From Rhizobium sp. ZPR4 (GTDB taxonomy: Bacteria > Pseudomonadota > Alphaproteobacteria > Rhizobiales > Rhizobiaceae), in the NCBI RefSeq assembly GCF_040215725.1, contig NZ_CP157967.1, forward strand, positions 744,001-808,000: a stretch of 64,000 nucleotides of DNA, written 5' to 3'. The position numbers and the translations under genes were made by a program. A model generated the notes under the pieces. It was not told where the DNA came from. It searched no databases and was given only the letters and a program-made list of their open reading frames with translations. Shown piece by piece: positions 25,644-34,892 of the stretch (the stretch's first letter is position 1; every line of letters begins with the position of its first letter).

Positions 25644-26399
25644 ATGGCAAAGGCAGCTGCGACGGTGCATGGACAACGCACACCGTGCCAGCAATGTCCG
25701 TTAAGGTCTCTCCCGCATTTCCGTGAATTCGAGCGCGACGAGCTGAGTTTCATCAGTGGCTTCAAGAAAGGGGAGCTGCTTGTCGACGCCGGTGCCACGA
25801 TTTTCCTCGAAGGCGCGCATAGCGCCCACCTTTTCACCATCCTCTCGGGCTGGGGCTTCCGCTACAAGACGCTGGAGGATGGGCGCCGTCAGATCCTGAA
25901 TTATGTGATGCCTGGCGACCTCATCGGATTGCAGGGTTCGATCATGGGCGAGATGCAGCACTCGACGGAGGCGCTTTCTCCGATATCGCTTTGCGTTTTC
26001 GAGCGCACGGAATTGATGACGCTCTATAACTCCCATCCTTCGCTGGCCTATGATCTGACCTGGATCGCCTCGCGTGAGGAGCGGATACTGGATGAACATC
26101 TTCTAAGCATAGGCCGCCGCTCCGCACTCGAGCGTGCAGCCTATCTGATCGCGTATCTGCATCAGCGTGCTCGCGCTCTCCGCCTGTTCAACGGCAGCAA
26201 GACCATCCCTATCCGGCAGCAGCACGTCGCCGATACGCTGGGTCTTTCGGTGGTCCATACCAATAAGACATTGAAAAAGTTGGCGGCGCGGAAACTGCTA
26301 CTCTGGCAGGAGCGAGGCTGTGAGGTTTTGGACGGCGAAGGGCTTGCTGAGCTTGCCGGCTGGGACGGCCTTGATTCGGTCAGGCGCCCTTTCATTTGA
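25644..26399 (+). CDS. Crp/Fnr-family transcriptional regulator
   Basis: The 251-residue protein has an N-terminal cyclic-nucleotide-binding-like beta roll (about 25-130) and a C-terminal winged helix (IPIRQQHVADTLGLSVVHTNKTLKKL, given here as the recognition region around 195-220). Two cysteines (TPCQQCPLR) sit near the N-terminus, but the third and fourth cysteines of the FNR iron-sulphur site are not in the normal places, so oxygen sensing by a [4Fe-4S] cluster is doubtful. The recognition helix TNKTLKKL also departs from the usual E-SR pattern. Start at 25644 follows AGGGAG. Target genes are unknown. Confidence 0.88.
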   Translation: MAKAAATVHGQRTPCQQCPLRSLPHFREFERDELSFISGFKKGELLVDAGATIFLEGAHSAHLFTILSGWGFRYKTLEDGRRQILNYVMPGDLIGLQGSIMGEMQHSTEALSPISLCVFERTELMTLYNSHPSLAYDLTWIASREERILDEHLLSIGRRSALERAAYLIAYLHQRARALRLFNGSKTIPIRQQHVADTLGLSVVHTNKTLKKLAARKLLLWQERGCEVLDGEGLAELAGWDGLDSVRRPFI

Positions 26400-26435
26400 G
26401 GGCGGCTCTTTGCGCAAACAACATGTCTTTTTTAA

Positions 26436-26460
26436 ATGCTGACAACAACTGTATCAGCAT
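26436..26460. promoter_or_regulatory. inverted repeat ATGCTGA-N11-TCAGCAT
   Basis: A perfect seven-base dyad with an 11-base spacer lies between the Crp-type regulator and the response regulator, 130 bases before the latter's distal start. It may be an operator; no T-run supports a terminator. Confidence 0.3.
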
Positions 26461-26591
26461 AGATTATTGTCATCGTCACTTTTCGACCAGTTTCACCTTT
26501 TACTAACCCCGGCGGCAAAAGCGATTGGAGCACGGTGACGAGCCCATAGTACCGCAGTGCAAAAAGTGCGAAGCGGGTTGGAGGCGAAGTC

Positions 26592-27101
26592 ATGTCACAA
26601 GAGACCGAGCCAAGACGGATGGGCAAAACCATCCATTCAATACGGGCCGATGATTGGCGCCGGAGGGATAGATGCGGGACTTTTTACGGGGTACGCCAGC
26701 TGGCGCGTACGTGCAAGGATGGCGCTGATATGACGTTTCAGCGCGTCCTTATACTGGAAGATAATCTCATCATTGCCATGGAGGCGGAGGAAATTCTTCA
26801 CCTCGTCGGAATTCAACAGGTTGAGATTGCTTCGAATCTGGAACAGGCGGTCAACGCCGTTCATTCTGAACATTATGATTTTGCGATGCTTGACGTGAAT
26901 CTCGGGGAGTCGACGAGTTTCGGCTTTGCTCGATTGCTGATGGAACGCGGCATTTCCTTCGGCTTCGTCACCGGCTATCCCGATACACTCGATTTTCCGG
27001 CAGATCTGCGGCATGTGCCGCTTTTGAACAAGCCTTTCGACGAACAATCCATGCGCCTCTTCGTCGAGACTCTGGCCGGCGGCTCCCCGCTCGCCATGTG
27101 A
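26592..27101 (+). CDS. single-domain response regulator (receiver)
   Basis: The receiver domain (QRVLILEDNLIIAMEAEEIL, the phospho-acceptor in FAMLDVNLG, FVTGYP and the conserved lysine in PLLNKPFD) fills the last 123 residues and has no output domain, so it probably acts by protein contact. Two starts are possible. ATG at 26592 has a perfect GGAGG seven bases upstream and gives 169 residues with a 46-residue arginine-rich extension. ATG at 26730 gives the bare receiver, with AAGGA ten bases before. I list the longer form because of its stronger ribosome site, at moderate confidence. No kinase is adjacent. Confidence 0.75.
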   Translation: MSQETEPRRMGKTIHSIRADDWRRRDRCGTFYGVRQLARTCKDGADMTFQRVLILEDNLIIAMEAEEILHLVGIQQVEIASNLEQAVNAVHSEHYDFAMLDVNLGESTSFGFARLLMERGISFGFVTGYPDTLDFPADLRHVPLLNKPFDEQSMRLFVETLAGGSPLAM

Positions 27102-27159
27102 CAGCGGCAGCCATTTGTCCTAAACTCGAATCGCAAAAATCTTTCGGAGCAACCGGCCG

Positions 27160-27939
27160 ATGCAGTGGCAGGACCATGCGATCATTCTGGGCGTCAAACG
27201 TCTCGGCGAGACCAGTGTCGTCGCCGAGGTCATGACGCGTGCCCGCGGTCGCCACATGGGGCTGGTGCGATCCGGCCGCTCGCGCGCCATGCAGCCGGTG
27301 CTGCAGGCCGGCAATCTCGTCGAGGTCACCTGGCGGGCAAGGCTGCACGAACATCTCGGCGAATTTCGCATGGAGCCGGTCACGCTGAGGGCCGCGCGGC
27401 TTATGGAAACCGCAACCGCCGTCTATGGCGTGCAGGCGATGGCCGCATTGCTGCGGTTGCTGCCGGAACGAGATCCGCATCCGCATCTCTATGATGCGCT
27501 CGATGTCATCCTGGAAAACCTGCAGAACCCGGCCGATGCCGGAGAACTCTTCGTGCGCTTCGAGCTTGCCGTGCTGAACGATCTGGGTTTCGGGCTCGAT
27601 CTTACCGAATGCGCGGCAACCGGCGTGCGCGAGGATCTGGCGTTCGTTTCTCCGAAGTCCGGGCGTGCCGTCTGCCGGGCAGCCGGCATGCCATGGGCGG
27701 ACAAGATGCTGGCCCTGCCGCCGTTCCTGACGACCGGCGCCATGATCGCCGCGGATAGGGAAAGCCTTTCCGCCGCCTTTCGGCTGACCGGCTACTTTCT
27801 GCATCGCCACGTCTACGAGCCGCGTGGCATTGAGATCGCCGCGGCGCGCGACGGTTTCATGCAGGCCGCGTTGAAGGCGGTTGCAATGGTCTCGGAGGAG
27901 AGGCCGCCAAGCACGGCTGCAATGGCAATCGAGCGCTGA
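27160..27939 (+). CDS. recO: DNA repair protein RecO
   Basis: RecO helps RecR load RecA onto single-stranded DNA in gap repair. The 259-residue protein has the N-terminal OB-fold pattern [30 protein letters not shown] (two short pieces of it are diagnostic: [10 protein letters not shown] and GETSVVAEV) and a helical C-terminal domain with [15 protein letters not shown] and CAATG. The zinc cysteines found in some RecO proteins are only partly visible. GGAG lies upstream. It closes the era-recO region. Confidence 0.93.
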   Translation: MQWQDHAIILGVKRLGETSVVAEVMTRARGRHMGLVRSGRSRAMQPVLQAGNLVEVTWRARLHEHLGEFRMEPVTLRAARLMETATAVYGVQAMAALLRLLPERDPHPHLYDALDVILENLQNPADAGELFVRFELAVLNDLGFGLDLTECAATGVREDLAFVSPKSGRAVCRAAGMPWADKMLALPPFLTTGAMIAADRESLSAAFRLTGYFLHRHVYEPRGIEIAAARDGFMQAALKAVAMVSEERPPSTAAMAIER

Positions 27940-27954
27940 GGCCGCTCTGTAGTC

Positions 27955-29112
27955 TCAGTTTGGAAGAATACCCTGCTTTTTGGCGTAGGCGGCAAGCGCT
28001 GCCGAGATGTCGTCGTTTTCGATGGCGTTACTGAATGAATCGAGCTTGTCATCCCATGTGTTCCATTCATGTTGAAAGGAAATACGGCGACGCTCTTCCG
28101 TCGAAACCGGATAGGGCTTCGGAAACATGGCTATGGCCGTCTCGATGATCACAGCAGCATCATTCTTGCCCACCTCACGCAAAGCCTGCGGAACATATTC
28201 GGCGAAAGCCCCGCTGGAATTGTAAAAGAACTGGTGTGTTCCGCCGTTAAACACTTCGCCCATGAGGATGATCAGGACATAGGTCGTGCGATAGCTCGGC
28301 GGCATCGTTTCGATCCGTGCCTTGATCTCGGCCGCCTCGCCGAAGCCGGATGGACCTGGCAATAATTGATCCTGCAAATATGACAGGCGCTGCTCGTCGG
28401 GAAGGGTCTCGCGTGCATGTTTCAGCGCCGCCGCGACGACCGGATCGCGTGCGGCATAGGCGTCCACTTCGGCACGAAACGCAGTCTTGTTGGCAAGCAT
28501 CGTCCCGAGTTCCCGCAGCCTGACGTCAATGGCTGTCGGCGGCTTCGAAAGATCGGGCACAATGCCTTCCTGGATGCGCAGGAAGCTCTGGGCAAAGAAA
28601 TCCGAGCGTATCTTGTCTTCGACCGGGTAGTTTGGCCCGAAGGCCGCTATCGCTTCCGCAACGACTTTCGCACGATCGGAGAAGCCCGCTTCCTGCAGAG
28701 CGACAAGCAACCGCGGCGCCAACGTTCCGGCAGGAGCGCTGAAATAGCCATGCAGCCCCTCGGAAGTGGCGTCGTATGTGTATTCCCCAAGCCCGAGAAG
28801 CAGCCGCAAACGCTGAATAGGCGCTGAATCATGGCTCATTTCAGTGAGATAGCCATCCCGCCCGTTCGCGATGAGAAGCCCCAGATTGGGCGGGTAAGCA
28901 AGCGACAGGACATCGTAATCCGGAATGTGCTGCAAGGAGGCCTCTTGAAATCGATAGCCGTCCTTCGAGGCGGCGTCCTGCGCGACGCTCGGAACGACAA
29001 CCGTTGTAGTTAGGATGACAAGGGAGAGGATATAGGCCGCAGCCGCCGTAAGACGACTTGGCATTTTGACGGGATTTAAGTCGATCGAGCGGAGGAGCGA
29101 TTTGATGAACAA
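27955..29112 (-). CDS. exported protein with two DMP19-like repeats
   Basis: The 385-residue protein begins with a hydrophobic signal segment (AAAAYILSLVILTTTVVVPSVAQD, ending about residue 46; shorter form given: VVVPSVAQDA) and is probably periplasmic. Residues about 278-348 contain the DMP19/DUF4375 pattern GEVFNGGTHQFFYNSSG followed by a helix and FPKPYPV. Residues about 105-172 align with it in the same order (GLHGYFSAPAG ... FGPNYPV), indicating an old internal duplication with a degenerate first copy. The start is unclear: TTG at 29112 has GGAAG upstream, ATG at 29064 has no evident site. Characterised DMP19 proteins are cytoplasmic DNA mimics; export here points to another role. Confidence 0.7.
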   Translation of the reverse strand: MFIKSLLRSIDLNPVKMPSRLTAAAAYILSLVILTTTVVVPSVAQDAASKDGYRFQEASLQHIPDYDVLSLAYPPNLGLLIANGRDGYLTEMSHDSAPIQRLRLLLGLGEYTYDATSEGLHGYFSAPAGTLAPRLLVALQEAGFSDRAKVVAEAIAAFGPNYPVEDKIRSDFFAQSFLRIQEGIVPDLSKPPTAIDVRLRELGTMLANKTAFRAEVDAYAARDPVVAAALKHARETLPDEQRLSYLQDQLLPGPSGFGEAAEIKARIETMPPSYRTTYVLIILMGEVFNGGTHQFFYNSSGAFAEYVPQALREVGKNDAAVIIETAIAMFPKPYPVSTEERRRISFQHEWNTWDDKLDSFSNAIENDDISAALAAYAKKQGILPN

Positions 29113-29241
29113 GTCCGACTTCCGTTCTGGAGCCTGGCGCGACAGTGTGCGGGTTCGGAAATAACTCTAATATCGCGGTTGCTTGTACTACTTAGGGTAA
29201 TTCCACCATCTTCAAGCGGGTTGTCCCGAATTGCCAGGCAT

Positions 29242-30090
29242 TTATCTGCGCTTGAGCGCCCAGCCCTCCGGCCGCTCCTCAAGCACCGTCACCGTATCCC
29301 CGATCTTCACCGAGCCTTCGCCGCGCGGTACGGCGTTCCAGCCGAAGAGCGGGCCGGGGACGCGGCGGTCGGCGGACATGCGGATGCGGCCCATGGCGGG
29401 CATGGGATTCGGCACGTCGCGCGAGCCGGTCTGCTGATCCTGCGTCGTCATGATGCAGCGCGAGCAGGGCTTGACGAGATCGAGGCGGATGCCGCCGATC
29501 TCGATCGCCGCCCAGCGATCTTCAGGCCATTCCTCATCGATATCGATGACGATGTTCGGGCGGAAGCGTTCCATGCCAACGGCGCCTTCGCCGTGGCTGG
29601 CAAGATTGGCGTTGAGCGCCTTCAGCGAGCCGGTGGTCGTGACGAGGATCTGGTATCCGTCGGCAAAGGTGACAGGCGTATCCTCGCCCGCCCATTCCGG
29701 GCTGGCAATACGCTTGGCCAGCCTGTCGAAGAACACCATCTTGACCTCGCGATCCAGCCAGGTCGACAGCGCCTTGTTGGTCTCCTCGTCGGCCACGGAG
29801 GCGTTGACGGCAGATTTCCAGACGACCACGTCCATGCGGTTGTCCGGGTGCGGCGGCGGTACGATGATGTCGGGCTTGCCTTCCATCTTCAGGCGAAGAT
29901 GGGAAGGCGCCGGCTGGATATCGATCCGGGCCAATGCCTGCAAATCGCGTTGGGTAATGAAGTTGCCAGAGGGGTCGACCAGCATGGCGCGACGATCCCC
30001 GGCAAGACCGAAGGCATCGATGGCGGCCGACGGGATGGCGATGCCGCGCGCGCTCTTGACGGGATAGATGAAAAGATCGCTGACGCGCAT
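29242..30090 (-). CDS. MOSC-domain protein (YcbX-like)
   Basis: The 282-residue protein has an N-terminal MOSC beta-barrel (VSDLFIYPVKSARG, about 3-16) and a C-terminal MOSC domain with the molybdenum-cofactor cysteine motif KPCSRCIMTTQDQQTG (about 211-226). Relatives such as YcbX detoxify N-hydroxylated compounds using molybdenum cofactor with a redox partner. It starts nine bases after the upstream HD gene stop region on the same strand and is probably co-transcribed. Confidence 0.88.
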   Translation of the reverse strand: MRVSDLFIYPVKSARGIAIPSAAIDAFGLAGDRRAMLVDPSGNFITQRDLQALARIDIQPAPSHLRLKMEGKPDIIVPPPHPDNRMDVVVWKSAVNASVADEETNKALSTWLDREVKMVFFDRLAKRIASPEWAGEDTPVTFADGYQILVTTTGSLKALNANLASHGEGAVGMERFRPNIVIDIDEEWPEDRWAAIEIGGIRLDLVKPCSRCIMTTQDQQTGSRDVPNPMPAMGRIRMSADRRVPGPLFGWNAVPRGEGSVKIGDTVTVLEERPEGWALKRR

Positions 30091-30099
30091 AGATGGCCC

Positions 30100-30753
30100 T
30101 CAGATTTCGTCGATGAACATTGCCAGCACGGTTTTCAGCCGGTCATGCCGCGCTTCGGCAAACTTGGCCCCGGTCTCGGTCTGGAATCCATCCGCCAGTT
30201 TGAACAGCTTTGTCTCGAAATGGTCAATGGCGAAGCGCTTGTCATCGAGTGCCCGCTCTGTCGCAAGCGGATCGAAGGGGTCGTATAGGCCGGAGCCGAG
30301 ACGCCCGGCAATGTAGAAACAGCGCGCAGCGCCCACCATGCCGATCGCATCCAGCCGGTCGGCATCCTGCAGGATCTTCGCTTCCAGCGTTTCCGGCGGC
30401 AGGTTGGCGGAGAAACTATGCGTGGTGATCGCATGCGCCGTCGCCGCAATATCTTCGTCAGTCCAGCCGAGTTGCCGCAGGATGCCCGAAGCTTTCTCGG
30501 CAGCGAGCCGCGATGCCTGCGCGCGATGCGGCGAATTCTTTTCGACGGAAACACAGTCATGCAGCAGCACGGCGGCGGCGAGAATTCGGGCGTTGCCGCC
30601 TTCCTCGGCCTGAATGGCCATGGCGTTGCGGAAGACGCGCAGGATGTGGGCAATATCGTGCGAACCGTCATCGCCATCGGCGGCATGGGGAATCAGATCC
30701 GCAGCCAGTGCTTCGAACGGGGCGAAGGCCTGGGCCATCCTGTCGGTATTCAT
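30100..30753 (-). CDS. HD-domain phosphohydrolase (YedJ-like)
   Basis: The 217-residue protein shows the HD metal site spread in order: SHDIAHILRVFRNA (about 30-43), LLHDCVSVEKN (about 65-75) and KILQDADRLDAIGMVGAARCF (about 137-157). This is the YedJ-type HD hydrolase pattern, likely acting on a nucleotide or phosphate ester. It is directly upstream of the MOSC gene on the same strand. Confidence 0.88.
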   Translation of the reverse strand: MNTDRMAQAFAPFEALAADLIPHAADGDDGSHDIAHILRVFRNAMAIQAEEGGNARILAAAVLLHDCVSVEKNSPHRAQASRLAAEKASGILRQLGWTDEDIAATAHAITTHSFSANLPPETLEAKILQDADRLDAIGMVGAARCFYIAGRLGSGLYDPFDPLATERALDDKRFAIDHFETKLFKLADGFQTETGAKFAEARHDRLKTVLAMFIDEI

Positions 30754-30821
30754 TGTCGCGCTTGCTCCAGAGTGATCAGTCGGCAGGTTTCCGTCCTACC
30801 CGGCGAAGGGATTCGCCGCAA

Positions 30822-33584
30822 TCACTCCGTCGCTTTCTTGGCCGTCAGGATCTTCTGGTAGAACAGGCCGATGCCGATCAACACGGCGCCTAGGCCGATG
30901 AAGGACAGTGCCCGCAGGAAGCCCTCGAGGTTCGCCATGTCGATGAGGAAGGCCTTGACGACGGCGATGAAGACCAGCACCGCCGAGGCGATGCGCAGGC
31001 TCCGTGCCTCGAAGCGGGCGCCGAGCCCGAGCAGCGCGATACCGATCAGCAACCAGACAACGGAATAGGAATAGAGCTCGCCCTGGATGAAACCGTTCCA
31101 GAAGGGAATGTACTCGCCCTGCCAGAAGCGGCGCACAGACAATGTCGCCCATGCGAAGGCCATGACGGCCGCCGCGACGGCCAGCATGCTGACATAGGGC
31201 AGGGGACGCCGGTTGCGAGCAAAGAGTGCCAATCCGCCATAGGCGACACCAGGCAGAAGATAGGCAAGCAGCAGCAGATTGAAGAGCGGGATACTACCTG
31301 TGCTCTCGCCCGTCATGAACGGATTCAGCCCCAGCAGATGCAAGGTGAGGATCATGAAGACCGAAATGACGCCGAGCGCCATGCCACCATAGCGGAAGAC
31401 AGGGCTCGCCGCGCTCAGGTCGAGCGCCATCAGCGTCGCGGAGGCACCGATCGCCAGCAGCGTGTAGATCGACTGTTCGCCGAGCGTCGGAACCGCATCG
31501 TTCAGGACGCCGCCATTCATGGCATGGCGCACAAGGATGGCGATGGTCAGCAGTACGAGGAAGCAAGCGAGCGCCTGCAAGGCATTGCGCAGCCGCAGGC
31601 TCGGCGAATGGCGCGTGATGAAGGCCGCAAGGACGGCAAGGGCTGCCGGAATGCCGTAGCCGGCAAGGAGCATGTTGAAGACCGGCGTCGTACCAAGCTC
31701 CGAGGGATCGACGATCGTCGGCTGCCAGGCGATGCGCCCCATGGCAATGACCAGCGCGGCAACCATCGCCCACGGCAGAACGAGCCAATTGCGCACGCGT
31801 CCCGCCAGCAGATAGGCGATCCCGAGAACCGGCAGCAGGATTGTCGCGGTGGCATGATGCGCAAGCGTATGCAGGGCGAAAACGGCGGCGGCAAAGGAGC
31901 CCGCGGCAAGGATATTCGTCGGCAAGTTCAGCCCTTCGCCGTCGCGGCGATCTTGCCATTCCGCAAGCGCGATAAGCACGACAGTCAGCCCAATGCCGTA
32001 TAGCCCATGCAGCCAGTCGAGCGTCCAGTTGCCGAGGTTGACGAAGCTGATCGTGGCGATCGCCAGCGGCGTGGCGGCCATGACGAGGCTCCAAAGCGCG
32101 GCGTAGGGTTTCTCCTGCGCGGCAAAGCGCCGGAGGAAGAAGGCGCCGATCAGCACGAAGAGGGCGCCGAGGCCGAGCACCTCATAGAGCACCGTGCTCT
32201 GCAGGCTGACGGTTTCGCCAGCGCCGCCGGTCTCGATCCCGGCGATCCAGTTGGTCAGGATGCCTGATACACCGACGACGGCGATGAGCGCGGACAGGAT
32301 CGTTGCCCAGGCTGCATGCAGGCGGCCGGCGCCGAAGGCTGCCACCGCCGCAACGATCGCCGCAAACATGAATGTGGTGTCAACGATCGGATATCCATAT
32401 CGAAGGCTGTAGTAGACGAGGCCGAGCGATACCGTGAGCGCGCCGACCGCGGCCGTCAGCGTCATGCCGAGCGGCTGCCGGGCAAGAAATGCCGCCCATT
32501 CCATGTCGGCACCGGGCCTTGGAGGTGCGTCTTCGGTGGGCACCGTTGCAATGTCTTCCTTCGCCGTTTCGGAGATCGGGTAGCGCCCCGGCCAGAGGAA
32601 GATTGTGCCGCCGATCATCGCCAGCATGGCAAGCGTAACCGGCGTCAGATCGACGGCCGGGCTGTAGGTGATGTAGAGCAGGGGCCAAAGGCTCAGCAGC
32701 CCGTTCGCGAGGGACGGGGCGATCAACCAGCGGCGCAGGCGCGACGCCAATAGGGTCGCAAGCCAGGTCAGGACGAGATAGCCGAAGAGAATCCAGGGCC
32801 TTGGCGCGGTCGAAGCGATCAGGGCAGGGGTCGCCATCGACGCCAGCAGACCGAGGCCGGCAAGCGCCTGTCCATGCAACAGCGATAGCCCGAGTGTGGC
32901 GAGCGAGATCAGTGCGAGAAGAATGAAGGCGGTCGTGGGGCCGATGAATTCGTAGATGGCATGTGCCGCATAGGTGGAGCCGAACAGGGCGACGACGCCG
33001 GCCGCCGTCAGCACGCCGGGGATCATCGCATTCTGGAAGGCATTATCCAGAACGGGCGCGGCCCGACGGCGGATCACTTCGCCGGCAGCAATCAGGGCAA
33101 GGCCGAAGAATGCTGCAAGAACAAGCCGGACGCCGGGGCTGAGAAGGCCGCTCTCGATCGAATATTTGACCATGAAGATGCCGCCGAGCGCCAAAGCAAT
33201 GCCGCCGACCCAGACGGCCCAGCGTGCGCCGATCGTGCTCTCCAGGCTTTCCTTGGTCTGCGCGGATGTCTGGCTGGCAAGAGGGGCGGCCTCTTCCTCA
33301 AGCGTGTCCGCAACATTGTTTGCGGCGAGGGCCGGCTGCTCGATACCGGACGTCGAAGTGTCTTCGATCACCGCTTTCGGCTCGTCTTCGATAGGCTGTG
33401 CGTTAGCAAGAGCCAGCGAATCTGTCGCGGGAATCGATTCGCCCGTATCCGCCGCCAGCACCTTGCCCGCGAGAGCATTTTGCAGCTCCTGAACGCGCGC
33501 TTCCAGCCTTTTTATCCTTAGGTTGTGGCCTCGCAGTACCAGGATGCCGACGACCAGGATGACGAGCGGTAACAATTCCATCAT
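30822..33584 (-). CDS. DUF2339 polytopic membrane protein
   Basis: The 920-residue protein starts with a membrane anchor (LLPLVILVVGILVL), a short coiled segment (RIKRLEARVQELQNAL) and an acidic linker, then more than 20 hydrophobic spans filling residues about 125-910. This is the DUF2339 family, whose function is unknown. The motif ESTIGARWAVWVGGIALALGG marks the entry to the membrane part (short form: GARWAVWVGG). Start at 33584 is supported by GGAGAAG; a second ATG follows directly. It stands alone and is one of the longest genes in the window. Confidence 0.88.
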   Translation of the reverse strand: MMELLPLVILVVGILVLRGHNLRIKRLEARVQELQNALAGKVLAADTGESIPATDSLALANAQPIEDEPKAVIEDTSTSGIEQPALAANNVADTLEEEAAPLASQTSAQTKESLESTIGARWAVWVGGIALALGGIFMVKYSIESGLLSPGVRLVLAAFFGLALIAAGEVIRRRAAPVLDNAFQNAMIPGVLTAAGVVALFGSTYAAHAIYEFIGPTTAFILLALISLATLGLSLLHGQALAGLGLLASMATPALIASTAPRPWILFGYLVLTWLATLLASRLRRWLIAPSLANGLLSLWPLLYITYSPAVDLTPVTLAMLAMIGGTIFLWPGRYPISETAKEDIATVPTEDAPPRPGADMEWAAFLARQPLGMTLTAAVGALTVSLGLVYYSLRYGYPIVDTTFMFAAIVAAVAAFGAGRLHAAWATILSALIAVVGVSGILTNWIAGIETGGAGETVSLQSTVLYEVLGLGALFVLIGAFFLRRFAAQEKPYAALWSLVMAATPLAIATISFVNLGNWTLDWLHGLYGIGLTVVLIALAEWQDRRDGEGLNLPTNILAAGSFAAAVFALHTLAHHATATILLPVLGIAYLLAGRVRNWLVLPWAMVAALVIAMGRIAWQPTIVDPSELGTTPVFNMLLAGYGIPAALAVLAAFITRHSPSLRLRNALQALACFLVLLTIAILVRHAMNGGVLNDAVPTLGEQSIYTLLAIGASATLMALDLSAASPVFRYGGMALGVISVFMILTLHLLGLNPFMTGESTGSIPLFNLLLLAYLLPGVAYGGLALFARNRRPLPYVSMLAVAAAVMAFAWATLSVRRFWQGEYIPFWNGFIQGELYSYSVVWLLIGIALLGLGARFEARSLRIASAVLVFIAVVKAFLIDMANLEGFLRALSFIGLGAVLIGIGLFYQKILTAKKATE

Positions 33585-33747
33585 GTCTTCTCCATGGGCG
33601 ATCCGCCGTACCATATACGAAACCGCTCGCCGGGTAAGATTAGATAGTCAGATTCCCCTATGATTCCAGTGGATTATGCCAGATTCCGTCATAAAGGATT
33701 GCAAAGGAAATATTAGGAAATTCAAATTTACCACTTGAGAACTATGG

Positions 33748-33762
33748 TTAATACTCATTAAC
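33748..33762. promoter_or_regulatory. GTTAAT...ATTAAC palindrome upstream of first EF-hand gene
   Basis: The dyad GTTAAT-ACTC-ATTAAC (TTAA halves six bases apart) lies about 115 bases before the start at 33876. A near-identical dyad lies upstream of the paralogue at 35116. The spacing is one base short of the CtrA consensus TTAA-N7-TTAA. Confidence 0.4.
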
Positions 33763-33875
33763 AATTTGTCTTTACCGGCAGCGCGAAGCAGCTTAATAGC
33801 GGTTCATAGTCTAACTCTGAATGTATTGCGTACAAACGACGTCGCATGAGGCGGCTCCTACCTCAGGAGGTTTGT

Positions 33876-34214
33876 ATGTCCCATGTTTCTTCCGTATCCA
33901 ACAGCTCCTACCCGTATCGTGGCACGCTTTCGCGCCTCGATTCGAATGGTGACGGTCTTTTAAGCCAAGAAGAACGCTCGGTGGACGAACGCCCCGGCAT
34001 TCTTGAGGCCAACAATACCGACGCTACCGTCGATGGTTCGAACAGTGCGTTGAGTGGCCTGATTGCTAAGCTCATGCAGTTGCCGAACGCCGATACCGCC
34101 TCCACGGCCAAGTCACCGGAATCCAATGTCGGCTCCGACCTTGATCTGATGTCGCCGATGGATGCCTATAACAGCACATACGGCCAGTATGACGTCGACA
34201 GCATAGCGGCCTGA
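33876..34214 (+). CDS. short EF-hand protein (copy A)
   Basis: The 112-residue protein has one canonical EF-hand calcium loop, DSNGDGLLSQEE (about 22-33), with Asp, Asn, Asp and a final Glu in binding positions. There is no cleavable signal peptide. Its N-terminus (MSHVSSVSNSS) and C-terminus (AYNSTYGQYDVDSIAA) closely match the larger protein at 35116. CAGGAGG just before the ATG is a strong ribosome site. Calcium binding is likely; the process is unknown. Confidence 0.82.
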   Translation: MSHVSSVSNSSYPYRGTLSRLDSNGDGLLSQEERSVDERPGILEANNTDATVDGSNSALSGLIAKLMQLPNADTASTAKSPESNVGSDLDLMSPMDAYNSTYGQYDVDSIAA

Positions 34215-34234
34215 CAAGCACTTTCATTCGATGT

Positions 34235-34275
34235 AAGGCGGCCTGCCGGGATGTCGGTAAGCCGCCTTATCATTT
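34235..34275 (+). terminator. terminator after EF-hand gene A
   Basis: AAGGCGGC (34235-34242) pairs with GCCGCCTT (34261-34268), with extra pairing CCG/CGG inside, followed by ATCATTTT. It lies 20 bases after the stop. Confidence 0.6.
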
Positions 34276-34362
34276 TGATGTAGGATCATTTTTTCCACTC
34301 GCCGGAACCCTCATGCCTGCCATGCGTTGGGCAATTGCCACGCAGAACAGGGAGGGTGTTCC

Positions 34363-34875
34363 ATGAAGCGGATCATGATCGTTGCAATTCTCGCTCTTGC
34401 TGCAGCCGCGCCCGCGGCAGCGCAAACCCAAAGTCAAAACACCGCCACTGCTGATTTTGTCGGCCTCGACGGCAAGCAGGCCGGCCGGGCGACGTTGACT
34501 GAGGGCAAAAAGGGTGTGTTGATCGAGATGGAGGTGTCAGGCATGCCCGCCAATCGCTGGGTCGCCTTCCACATCCATGAGAATAGCCGATGTGAGCATA
34601 CGCACGGCTTCGAGTCCGCCGGCGGCCATTTCAACCCCACCAAGGCGGAACACGGCTTCCTCGCGGCCAACGGGCCGCATGCCGGCGATATGCCGAACCA
34701 GTATGTCGATCAGGACGGCAAGCTGCGCGCCCAGGTCTTCAACGGCATGGTGTCTCTGAACGGCAAGAACGGCATCCGCGGCCGCACGCTGATGATCCAT
34801 GCCGACTCGGACGACTACCGCAGCCAGCCCGTCGGCGGCGCCGGCAAGCGGCTGGCATGTGCCGTCATTCAATAG
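34363..34875 (+). CDS. sodC: periplasmic Cu/Zn superoxide dismutase
   Basis: SodC converts superoxide to peroxide and oxygen in the periplasm. The 170-residue protein has a signal peptide (MKRIMIVAILALAAAAPAAA), copper ligands in HIHENSRCEHTHGFESAGGH (first 19: HIHENSRCEHTHGFESAGG) and the zinc-loop region HGFLAANGPHAGDMPN, and a C-terminal GGAGKRLACAVI with the disulphide cysteine. All expected metal ligands appear present. GGAGGG precedes the ATG chosen; an upstream in-frame ATG at 34327 would spoil the signal peptide. It lies between two EF-hand paralogues. Confidence 0.95.
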   Translation: MKRIMIVAILALAAAAPAAAQTQSQNTATADFVGLDGKQAGRATLTEGKKGVLIEMEVSGMPANRWVAFHIHENSRCEHTHGFESAGGHFNPTKAEHGFLAANGPHAGDMPNQYVDQDGKLRAQVFNGMVSLNGKNGIRGRTLMIHADSDDYRSQPVGGAGKRLACAVIQ

Positions 34876-34892
34876 GAAAGCAGCCAATAGAA

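Noticed and set aside
25644..26399. Reading the Crp/Fnr protein as an oxygen-sensing FNR/FnrN
   Set aside because: Only two N-terminal cysteines are present; the remaining cluster ligands are not in register.
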